NCBI RefSeq assembly: GCF_030027245.1
Contig: NZ_JASERT010000001.1
Span: forward strand, 2,224,501-2,288,500
Length of the DNA stretch: 64,000 bases
From: Asticcacaulis sp. EMRT-3
GTDB lineage: Bacteria > Pseudomonadota > Alphaproteobacteria > Caulobacterales > Caulobacteraceae
Direction of reading: 5' to 3'
Below are positions 21,197 to 28,066 of the stretch, in pieces; the stretch's first letter is position 1, and each line of letters begins with the position of its first letter. The position numbers and the translations under genes were made by a program. The notes below the pieces were generated by a model. That model was not told the origin of the DNA. It was given only the letters and a program-made list of their open reading frames with translations, and made no database searches.

Positions 21197-21865
21197 ATGT
21201 CCCTGACCCGCCGCCTGTTGCTGACAGCCTTAGCCGCTGCCGCCCTGTCATCCACCGCCCTGCCCGTCATGGCGCAAAGCGGCAAGAACCAGTTCTCCGG
21301 CCTGATCGCCGTGCCCAGTTTCAATGCCGCCGACAAGGCGCGCATCGCCGAGGCCACGCGCAGCCTGCAAGACATTTCGAGCGCATTGGGCCGGTTCGAA
21401 CAGACCGATTATCGCGGTCGTATCACCCACGGCACCTGGTATCTGCAACGCCCCGGCAAGATGCGCTTTGAATATGATCCGCCCTATTCGGTGGTGATCG
21501 TCTCCGATGGCAAAACCGTCAGCATGTGGGATCCGCGTCTTGAAACCGTTGATCGCGTCCCTCTGAGTGAAACCCCGCTGTCGCTGTTTCTGGCCCGCCA
21601 GGTGCGTCTCGATCAGGGCGTGGTGGTGACCGCCGTCACCTCCGATGCGCACGGCTTCTTCCTGCGCGCCCGCGACCGCCGCCAGCAGGTGGAGGGCTCG
21701 GTCACGCTCGGCTTTGATCAATTGCCGGGTGGCAAGGCCCGCCTGCGCGAATGGACGATCATCGACGCCCAGAACCGTTCGACCAATGTGCGCCTGACCA
21801 GCTATGGCCCCGGCGTCAATCGCCCGGATTTATTTGTGCTTAATAAGCATCAGGTCGAAAAATAA
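21197..21865 (+). CDS. lolA: LolA-like outer-membrane lipoprotein carrier
   Basis: Periplasmic shuttle that takes lipoproteins from LolCDE to the outer membrane. Residues 1-26 are a Sec signal (MSLTRRLLLTALAAAALSST ending in VMAQ). The LolA core is clear: ALGRFEQTDYRGRITHGTWY, then QRPGKMRFEYDPPYSVVIVSDG and later ETPLSLFLARQVRL. 222 residues is slightly long. An intrinsic terminator follows at 22009-22041. Confidence 0.9.
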   Translation: MSLTRRLLLTALAAAALSSTALPVMAQSGKNQFSGLIAVPSFNAADKARIAEATRSLQDISSALGRFEQTDYRGRITHGTWYLQRPGKMRFEYDPPYSVVIVSDGKTVSMWDPRLETVDRVPLSETPLSLFLARQVRLDQGVVVTAVTSDAHGFFLRARDRRQQVEGSVTLGFDQLPGGKARLREWTIIDAQNRSTNVRLTSYGPGVNRPDLFVLNKHQVEK

Positions 21866-22008
21866 CGGCCAATTCACATTTTATCTTGCAGTTTTTTTCG
21901 TTGAGTGTTATTTTTCACACATCGGATCGCACTTCGGTCGGTCAGGCGTTCAGCGCTTTCTGAACATACGTTTTTTCTTTTTTCTCTTCGTGTTATGTGC
22001 CAAATCTC

Positions 22009-22041
22009 GCCCGGTTCCCCTCTCAGGAACCGGGCTTTTTT
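22009..22041 (+). terminator. Intrinsic terminator after lolA
   Basis: Perfect 10-bp stem GCCCGGTTCC (22009-22018) with GGAACCGGGC (22026-22035), followed by T6. Confidence 0.92.
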
Positions 22042-22070
22042 GCGCCCGTCTCTGGAATTTTGGAGGTCTT

Positions 22071-22871
22071 GTGCGGCTCAGCCTTGCTTCGTGGAATATC
22101 AATTCGGTGCGGCTGCGCATCGATCAGGTGGCGCGCTTTGCTGCCGAACAGGCGCCTGATGTCCTGTGTTTGCAGGAGATCAAGTGCCAGAGCCACGAAT
22201 TTCCGCGTGAAGCTTTTGAGGCGATGGGCTATCCGCACCTGCTGGTCACCGGCCAGAAGGGCTGGCACGGCGTGGCCTTGGCCTCAAAAATCCCGTTCGA
22301 GGTGCTGGAAACCCCGGCCTTTTGCCGCCGTGGCGAGGCGCGCGCTCAGGCGATTACAATCGGCGGGGTGGAGATTCAGAACTTCTATATTCCGGCGGGC
22401 GGCGACATTGCTGACCGGATCGAGAACGACAAGTTCGACCACAAGCTGACCTTTTACGAGCGCCTGACCGAAAGCCTGTATAACCGCCCTGCCGATGCGC
22501 CCCTCTTGATCTGCGGCGATCTCAATATTGCACCGGGCGAATTCGACGTCTGGGGCCACAAACAGATGCTGAAAACGGTCAGCCACACGCCGCCGGAACT
22601 GGCCGCCTTCCAGATATTGATGGAGGCCGGTGACTTTCACGATCCTTTCCGCGCCGCCTATCCCGACCCGCAGAAGATTTTTTCGTGGTGGAGCTATCGC
22701 GCCGCCGATTTCCGCAAATCCAATCGTGGCTTGAGACTCGATCACATCCTGCTCAATCCGGCCTTGCGCGCCCAGATCAAGGGCGAGGTGCAGGCCGTGA
22801 TCCACGACACGGTGCGCGAATGGCAGCGCCCGTCCGACCACGCTCCGATCCAGGTCAGTTTCGAGATTTAG
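22071..22871 (+). CDS. xth: Exodeoxyribonuclease III
   Basis: AP endonuclease and 3'-5' exonuclease for base-excision repair. Catalytic blocks seen: LASWNINSVRLRIDQ (metal Asn), CLQEIKCQ (Glu), GDLNIAPGEFDVW (Asp and Asn), and the terminal SDHAPIQV (Asp-His). The start is a GTG at 22071 with GGAGG seven nucleotides upstream, just past the lolA terminator; the open frame continues upstream through the terminator but this is not coding. 266 residues, normal. The next gene starts one nucleotide after its stop. Confidence 0.95.
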   Translation: MRLSLASWNINSVRLRIDQVARFAAEQAPDVLCLQEIKCQSHEFPREAFEAMGYPHLLVTGQKGWHGVALASKIPFEVLETPAFCRRGEARAQAITIGGVEIQNFYIPAGGDIADRIENDKFDHKLTFYERLTESLYNRPADAPLLICGDLNIAPGEFDVWGHKQMLKTVSHTPPELAAFQILMEAGDFHDPFRAAYPDPQKIFSWWSYRAADFRKSNRGLRLDHILLNPALRAQIKGEVQAVIHDTVREWQRPSDHAPIQVSFEI

Positions 22872-22872
22872 A

Positions 22873-23295
22873 ATGCCCGACTTAGCCGAGAGCCTGTTGC
22901 CCGCCGGGATTCTGGCGAAAGCCGATTTTCGCTTCAACGAATATGCCTGGCGCGTGGCCGACCTGCCCGACGTGATTGCGGCGGCGCAAGAGATGGGCCT
23001 GCTCAATCTGGGCGGCCAGTTGCAGATTCGTACGCCCGAAGCCATCGGCGAATGCTATTGGGTGGCCACCGACCCGTGCGCCCATGTGGCCGAAGACCTG
23101 CCGTGGGAGGTGCGTGTGCGCATGTCCGCTGAATTATCGTTGCGCGATCTGGCCGAGATTCAGGCCGAGTTCGACTTCGCACAGGAGATAACCGAAGCCT
23201 TCCCCGAACCGGTGGCGGCCTTTATCGCCGCGGGCGGCGATCTCAACGCGGCCATCTGGTTTACGTGGTATGTAGCAGAGGAAGAGGCGAGCTGA
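22873..23295 (+). CDS. Hypothetical protein co-transcribed with xth
   Basis: 140-residue acidic cytoplasmic protein that I do not recognise. It starts one nucleotide after the xth stop codon, so the two are almost certainly one transcript. It contains DFRFNEYAWRVADLPDVIAA, then LLNLGGQLQIRTPEAIGECY, and ends AIWFTWYVAEEEAS. No signal, membrane segment or catalytic motif seen. Coding is supported by the tight spacing and typical codon use. Confidence 0.75.
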   Translation: MPDLAESLLPAGILAKADFRFNEYAWRVADLPDVIAAAQEMGLLNLGGQLQIRTPEAIGECYWVATDPCAHVAEDLPWEVRVRMSAELSLRDLAEIQAEFDFAQEITEAFPEPVAAFIAAGGDLNAAIWFTWYVAEEEAS

Positions 23296-23330
23296 AATTG
23301 CCAAGGCCTGATGCCTTGTTCTGAAATTGC

Positions 23331-23482
23331 CTTCCTCCCCTCTCCCTGCGAAGCGGGGAGAGGACGGGAGCCAAGCGCAGCGAAGGTGACCGGGTGAGGG
23401 GCATTCTTTATTTGCCTGCCAAACCCCTCATCCGGCCTTCACTATGTTCAGGCCACCTTCTCCCCTCACGAGGGGAGAAGGG
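23331..23482. repeat. Long structured intergenic repeat, copy B (inverted)
   Basis: Reverse-oriented counterpart of 20986-21141: CTCTCCCTGCGAAGCGGGGAG comes first and the CTTCTCCCC...GGGGAGAAG hairpin last. Together they bracket lolA, xth and the following gene, about 2.2 kb. It fills most of the 221-nt gap after 23295. Confidence 0.85.
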
Positions 23483-23516
23483 AAAATCAGGTGATGCACG
23501 TTGATATTCTCGTGCT

Positions 23517-23954
23517 TTAATTGCGCAGCGTCCAGCCATCATATGTGCCGTCTGCATGTTTGGCGGCAGCGGAAAGCTCATGCCGGATTTCATCCATCTT
23601 CTCAGATGACGGAATGAGTCTCAGAGTAATCGTCAAGCCCCAACCATGATCGTTTTTATCGATATGGCTTTCGATCATATCGAAATTACGCGTGAGTCCA
23701 AAGGACACTTCACCAGCCTTTTCTTCACTGTCAAACGACATGTGGAAATCAACAAGCTGCTCAGGCTTGAGATCATAACCATCGTGCCAGTAATCGTAGA
23801 ACCTTTTGCCATCTTCAGAATTATAGCGCTTAGAATTCTTCTGTTGGCCAGATTTGGCGGCATAAATGATCACGCGGACAAGCCGGATACACAGGAAAGC
23901 AGCCCCAACCGCCCAGAGCCAGTGGCGATACCTGACCAAAAAATCCCAGACCAT
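23517..23954 (-). CDS. Membrane-anchored protein with RraB-like domain (tentative)
   Basis: 145 residues. One N-terminal membrane segment (LWAVGAAFLCIRLVRVIIYA, about residues 13-32) is followed by a basic stretch (KSGQQKNSKRY) and a soluble domain. The C-terminus, EIRHELSAAAKHADGTYDGW, resembles the EYDGW end of RraB, the RNase E inhibitor, and related domains; the resemblance is limited to this region. Topology suggests a cytoplasmic domain tethered to the inner membrane. It lies 21 nt downstream of the response-regulator gene and could be co-transcribed. Confidence 0.6.
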   Translation of the reverse strand: MVWDFLVRYRHWLWAVGAAFLCIRLVRVIIYAAKSGQQKNSKRYNSEDGKRFYDYWHDGYDLKPEQLVDFHMSFDSEEKAGEVSFGLTRNFDMIESHIDKNDHGWGLTITLRLIPSSEKMDEIRHELSAAAKHADGTYDGWTLRN

Positions 23955-23975
23955 GCGTTCCCCCCAAAACGATCA

Positions 23976-24662
23976 TTAGAACTGCAATCTATACCCGCCC
24001 GCATCGGTCATCAGCAGGCGCGCATTGGCCGGATCGGGTTCGATCTTTTGCCGCAGACGATAAACATGCGTTTCGAGCGTGTGCGTCGTCACTCCGGCAT
24101 TATAGCCCCAGACCTCGGTCAGCAATTCCTCGCGTGACACCGGCTTGCCGCCGGCGCGATACAGATATTTGAGGATATTGGTTTCTTTTTCGGTCAGGCG
24201 CGTCTTCTTGCCGTTCTGATCGACCAGCACCTTCAGGGCCGGTTTGAACTCATAGGGCCCGATGCGGAAGGTGGCGTCTTCCGAGGTTTCGTGGCTGCGC
24301 ACCTGGGCGCGGATACGCGCCAGCAGAACCGCAAAGCGGAACGGCTTGGTGACATAGTCATTGGCCCCGGCATCGAGGCCCAGGATCGTGTCGGAATCCG
24401 ATACCTGCCCGGTCAGCATGATCACCGGCGTGGTCAGGCCGCCCTTGCGCAACATGCGGCAGGCTTCGCGGCCATCCATGTCGGGCAGATCGACATCGAG
24501 CAGGATCAGGTCGGCATTGATGCTCTTGCCCAGCTTCAGACCTTCGGTGCCGTTCGACGCCTGAACCACCTTGAACTCTTCGTGCAGTTCGAGCTGCTCG
24601 GCCAAAGCCTCGCGCAGTTCGTCGTCGTCATCGACAATGAGGAGGGTTTTTTGTTGAACCAT
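23976..24662 (-). CDS. cenR: OmpR-family response regulator, CenR-like
   Basis: Two-component DNA-binding regulator, 228 residues. The receiver domain has acidic residues DDDD near residue 12, phosphoacceptor Asp in LILLDVDLPDMDG (about residue 55), Thr in VIMLTGQ and Lys in YVTKPFR. The winged helix ends NAGVTTHTLETHVYRLRQKI. The sequence strongly recalls Caulobacter CenR, the essential envelope-integrity regulator paired with kinase CenK; CenK is not next door here, nor is it expected to be. Symbol assigned from memory of the sequence. Confidence 0.75.
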   Translation of the reverse strand: MVQQKTLLIVDDDDELREALAEQLELHEEFKVVQASNGTEGLKLGKSINADLILLDVDLPDMDGREACRMLRKGGLTTPVIMLTGQVSDSDTILGLDAGANDYVTKPFRFAVLLARIRAQVRSHETSEDATFRIGPYEFKPALKVLVDQNGKKTRLTEKETNILKYLYRAGGKPVSREELLTEVWGYNAGVTTHTLETHVYRLRQKIEPDPANARLLMTDAGGYRLQF

Positions 24663-24709
24663 GATCCTGTATCTTGGGTTTTTTGTTATGGTTGAGCGCA
24701 GACGGCACC

Positions 24710-25249
24710 ATGGTCAAGATGTTTACCGCCCGTGCGGATGGCACGTTTTTCTCAGACCAACATAAGGTGCGTTGCGCGCTGGGGAAAGGGGGCGTTCGTC
24801 CTGCAAACGAGAAAAGAGAGGGGGATGGCGCGTCACCGGCCGGAATCTGGCCGATTCGCCACGTTTTTTACCGTCCCGACCGGCTGGCAGCCCCCGAAAC
24901 GCAGCTTAAACTTATACCACTCACCCCCGATGATGGCTGGTGTGACGATTCGAAAGCCGCCCAATATAATCGCCACGTCAGATTGCCGTTTGCCGCCAGC
25001 CACGAAACCCTGTGGCGCGACGATCATCTGTACGACGTGATCGTGGTGCTCGGCCATAATGACGACCCGCCCGTGCCCGGCATGGGTTCGGCCATTTTCG
25101 CCCATATCGCCAAGCCCGATTACAGCGGCACCGAGGGCTGCGTGGCGCTGGCCCTGCCCGACATGCTGGCCTTACTGCGCGTGGCTGAACCGGGGGACGC
25201 GATTGAGATTGTTACGGGGCGTGGGGTCGATTGGCCCCAAACCCCGTAG
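24710..25249 (+). CDS. L,D-transpeptidase (YkuD domain)
   Basis: YkuD-family enzyme that makes 3-3 crosslinks or attaches proteins to peptidoglycan. The catalytic motif is visible as VLGHNDDPPVPGMGSAIFAH (His), then YSGTEGCVALALPDM (Ser-x-x-Gly-Cys type). Alternative starts are ATG 24710 and 24719. No signal peptide is evident, although the enzyme should act in the periplasm. Its last residues (GRGVDWPQTP) are encoded by a deleted copy of the three-hairpin repeat. Divergent from the cenR-like gene (47-nt gap). Confidence 0.85.
   Translation: MVKMFTARADGTFFSDQHKVRCALGKGGVRPANEKREGDGASPAGIWPIRHVFYRPDRLAAPETQLKLIPLTPDDGWCDDSKAAQYNRHVRLPFAASHETLWRDDHLYDVIVVLGHNDDPPVPGMGSAIFAHIAKPDYSGTEGCVALALPDMLALLRVAEPGDAIEIVTGRGVDWPQTP
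25214..25247. repeat. Internally deleted remnant of the three-hairpin repeat
   Basis: ACGGGGCGTGGGGTCGAT joined to TGGCCCCAAACCCCGT reproduces the two outer ends of the 52021-52135 element with the middle missing. It forms a hairpin and encodes the C-terminus of the L,D-transpeptidase. Confidence 0.7.
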
Positions 25250-25253
25250 CGTC

Positions 25254-25940
25254 TCACCGCGCGCCGAACAGCGCCGAACCGACGCGGATTTCGTTGGAAC
25301 CGAAAGCCAGAGCCGTTGCAAAATCATCGCTCATCCCCATGCTGAGATGGCCCATACCGTTGCGCGCCGCAATCTTGCCCAACAACGCAAAATACGGCCC
25401 GCGCGGCCCCTCCACCGGAGGGATGCACATCAGGCCTGTAATATTCAGACCATAGGTGTCGCGCGCCGTTTTCAAAAACGCATCGGCTTCTCCCGGCAAA
25501 ACGCCCGATTTCTGCGTCTCCTCGCCGATATTGATCTGCACAAAAAGCGCCGGATGGCGGCCCTGTTTCTGGATTTCATCAGCGATCGCGCGGGCGATCT
25601 TGTCGCGGTCGAGGCTTTCGATCACGTCGAAAAACGTCAGGGCCTCGGCGGCCTTATTGCTTTGCAGAGGGCCGATCAGGCGCAGATCGAGATCGGGATA
25701 GGCACCGCGCACATCGCCCCAGCGCGTCATGGCCTCCTGCACGCGGTTTTCACCAAACCGGCGCTGTCCGGCCAGTAATACCGGCTCAACCGCTTGCCAC
25801 GGCTGGTTTTTCGATACCGCCGTCAGATAAGCTGCATCGGACGCGCGGCCCGCCGCCTTCAGGGCCTTGTGCATCCTTGCCATCAGCTTAAGATAGGCAG
25901 AGGCTGTTTCGGCTTCTGGCCCGGTATCTGGCAATGACAT
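25254..25940 (-). CDS. YggS-family PLP-binding protein
   Basis: PLP homeostasis protein (PLPBP/YggS), 228 residues. The PLP-lysine segment is TAVSKNQP, with FGENRVQEA and LIGPLQSNKA following; the phosphate-binding end is LSMGMSDDFATALAFGSNEI and RVGSALFG. It controls vitamin B6 pools and amino-acid balance without known catalysis. ATG 25940 overlaps the divergent thiE-like start by seven nucleotides. A TTG at 25946 is possible. Confidence 0.93.
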   Translation of the reverse strand: MSLPDTGPEAETASAYLKLMARMHKALKAAGRASDAAYLTAVSKNQPWQAVEPVLLAGQRRFGENRVQEAMTRWGDVRGAYPDLDLRLIGPLQSNKAAEALTFFDVIESLDRDKIARAIADEIQKQGRHPALFVQINIGEETQKSGVLPGEADAFLKTARDTYGLNITGLMCIPPVEGPRGPYFALLGKIAARNGMGHLSMGMSDDFATALAFGSNEIRVGSALFGAR

Positions 25941-26569
25941 ATGCAACCCGTTTTCAATATCTCTATGACAAGGCGCGCCTTTTAGCGCATAGCGGCCCTG
26001 CGATAAAGCCGGGCGCCTTGCCGCCTCTGTTTTTCTTCACCGACCCCAAGCGCACGCCTCACCCCGAAGACATAGCCAGCCTGCTGCCGATGGGCTGCGG
26101 TATCGTCTATCGTCATTTCGGCGAGACTCATGCTCTGCAACGCGCCCGGCTTTTGCGCCGCATCGCCGATGATCGCGGCCTGACCCTGCTGATCGGCGAG
26201 GATGCGGCCCTGGCGCTGGAGGTCGGTGCCGACGGTATCCACCTGGCCGAACGCAGCCGGGCCCGCGCCGAAAGCCTGAAACTGGCCGCGCCCGAACTGA
26301 TCCTGACCATCGCCTGCCATGAGGCGGACAATCTGCAAGATTTGCCGGAACGTGATGTTCTGTCTGCCGTCTTTATCTCGCCGGTCTTCGCCAGCCATAG
26401 TCCGTCAGCACAGGGCAAGGCGGCGCTCGGCCTCAAGGGCCTGCGCGCCTTCACCGAGGCGACCAGCCTGCCCGTCTATGGTCTGGGTGGCATCAATTGC
26501 GACACGATTACGCAACTGCACAACAGCGGACTGGCCGGGGTGGCCTGCATCGATGCGTTTACGGCCTAA
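25934..26569 (+). CDS. thiE: Thiamine-phosphate synthase-like protein
   Basis: TIM-barrel of the ThiE/TenI family, 211 residues, joining thiazole phosphate and HMP diphosphate, or a TenI-like relative. Visible blocks: PLFFFTDPKRTPHPED, ALEVGADGIHLAERS, VFISPVFASHSPSAQGKAAL and the terminal PVYGLGGINCDTITQLHNSG. ThiE usually has VGVSCH and DYVGFGPVFPT; here IACHEADN and AVFISPVFASHS are divergent, so TenI-like function is an alternative. Its ATG lies inside the coding start of the opposite gene. Stop codon overlaps that of ntrZ. Confidence 0.75.
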   Translation: MTYATRFQYLYDKARLLAHSGPAIKPGALPPLFFFTDPKRTPHPEDIASLLPMGCGIVYRHFGETHALQRARLLRRIADDRGLTLLIGEDAALALEVGADGIHLAERSRARAESLKLAAPELILTIACHEADNLQDLPERDVLSAVFISPVFASHSPSAQGKAALGLKGLRAFTEATSLPVYGLGGINCDTITQLHNSGLAGVACIDAFTA

Positions 26570-27024
26570 AATTTAAACGTGGTTTCGAGGCGGACGCGCG
26601 GCTGCTTTCTGGCGTCCTGCGCCACCACCGCATTACCGGCTTCCGATTTCAGCGGGTCGGATTTTTCGCCGAAACCGAGGCTGCCGCCAACGCGCAGCGA
26701 GGGGGTCAGCTTATAGAAGGCGCCTGCGTCAATATCATTGATACCCGACGGGCTCATCTCAGGCTGGCTGACATCGAACTTGACGCCCCACTTGCTGCTG
26801 AGATCGAACTGATAGGTCTTGGACTGCAATTTGTTGAAACTGGTCGAAGAGTCGCTGATATAGCTGTCGGAACCGGACGCCATCGACGTCAGGGCCAGCG
26901 AAGAACTGGCACTATTGGCCCTGACCGTCTTTTGCGCCGTCACGGCCAGAGCATGGCTGGAGGTTCCGGCCAAAGCCAGAATCACCGCACTCAGCATCAG
27001 GTTCGTTACAGGTTTCATCGCCAT
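26566..27024 (-). CDS. ntrZ: NtrZ-type periplasmic regulator
   Basis: Small periplasmic protein, 152 residues, with a Sec signal (MAMKPVTNLMLSAVILALAG ending near SHALA). The block FDLSSKWGVKFDVSQP, the segment DIDAGAFYKLTPSLRVGGSL and the terminal KQPRVRLETTFKF are characteristic of NtrZ, which in Caulobacter inhibits the histidine kinase NtrY. The NtrY gene is not in the window. ATG 27024 or 27018 are both possible. Convergent with thiE, overlapping by four nucleotides (CTAA). Confidence 0.82.
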   Translation of the reverse strand: MAMKPVTNLMLSAVILALAGTSSHALAVTAQKTVRANSASSSLALTSMASGSDSYISDSSTSFNKLQSKTYQFDLSSKWGVKFDVSQPEMSPSGINDIDAGAFYKLTPSLRVGGSLGFGEKSDPLKSEAGNAVVAQDARKQPRVRLETTFKF

Positions 27025-27498
27025 TAAAGATCAGGTTACAGGTCGCAGTCAGTGTTTTTTTGGGGGTAGCCAGTCTGAAAAACAGACAAGTTACACATAC
27101 TTACACACACATTTTGACATGCATGTGTCAAAAACCGATTAAGCCTTCTTGCCGCAGCGGTCAATTTGATATGGGGGCAAAAACGCCTCATGGATGTTTT
27201 CGCGCAGTTGATGTGTTGATTCCGCCACGCTTCTCACAGTTACAGTTTGGATCTTCGGCAGGTGCGCACGTTTGTCTGTTGCGATGGCGACGTAATTCCG
27301 GCGCAGAAATATCCCGCCTGCCGCATATCCGCCCTTATTTGCTGTTGAGTTAACAAACTTGTGAGCGCCCTCTTGTCACACCCCCCGACCGCCATGCTAT
27401 AGAGGCCGGGCGCTGTGCAACGGCGGGAAAATAAAAAGACTTCGCGTCGGCAGGCACTTGCCGCTCGCGGGTTGCGAAAGATGCGGAGCGATCTTTTC
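27025..27498. promoter_or_regulatory. Divergent regulatory region ntrZ / DUF3576
   Basis: 474 nt without a gene. On the ntrZ side it has a 20-bp inverted repeat TTTGACA-TGCATG-TGTCAAA (27113-27132) and a GTCTG/CAGAC hairpin (27074-27088). On the other side TTGTCA (27373-27378) and GCTATA (27396-27401), 17 nt apart, look like a housekeeping promoter for the DUF3576-leuS genes; GCTATAGA fits the Caulobacter -10 style. Confidence 0.55.
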
Positions 27499-28038
27499 AT
27501 GATAAGCATGCGTAAACCTGCCCTTAAGGCCGCCATGGCGATGGCCGCGCTCGGCATGTGCCTGAGCTTCACCGCCTGCGCCAGCATGGGCAGCAAGGGC
27601 GGTGCCACCACTGCCTCGGCCAATACCACCGAGCCGGAGCAGGATCAGAAAATTCCCCTGTCGCATCTGTTTGGCGGCGGTCACAAAAAGACCAGCGCCT
27701 ACAATGCCCAGGCCGGGATTGGCGTCAATGCCTATCTGTGGCGCGCCTCGCTCGACACCATCGCCTTCATGCCGCTGGCCTCGGCCGATCCGTGGGGCGG
27801 CACCATCATCACAGACTGGTACGCCAATCCTGAAAAGCCCGACGAGCGCTTCAAGATCACGGTCTATATCCTCGATTCACGCCTGCGCGCCGATGCGCTC
27901 AATGTGACGGTCAATAAGCAGGTTCTGCAAAATGGCCAATGGGTCGATGCCGATGTGTCGCAGCAGACACAGATCGACATTGAAAATGCCATTCTGAGCC
28001 GTGCGCGCGAACTGCGTCTGTCGGATGTCAAAAACTAA
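27499..28038 (+). CDS. DUF3576 lipoprotein
   Basis: Predicted envelope lipoprotein. The signal ends AALGMCLSFTAC, with the lipobox Cys in FTAC. The conserved DUF3576 block follows: GVNAYLWRASLDTIAFMPLA, then SADPWGGTIITDWY and ERFKITVYILDSRLRADAL. Function unknown; the family is widespread in alphaproteobacteria, often next to leuS as here (28-nt gap). Starts at 27481, 27499 and 27508 are all possible; GGAG lies about 11 nt before 27499. Confidence 0.88.
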   Translation: MISMRKPALKAAMAMAALGMCLSFTACASMGSKGGATTASANTTEPEQDQKIPLSHLFGGGHKKTSAYNAQAGIGVNAYLWRASLDTIAFMPLASADPWGGTIITDWYANPEKPDERFKITVYILDSRLRADALNVTVNKQVLQNGQWVDADVSQQTQIDIENAILSRARELRLSDVKN

Positions 28039-28066
28039 ACCCACCTGCCGGATCCCCTAAAAATTA

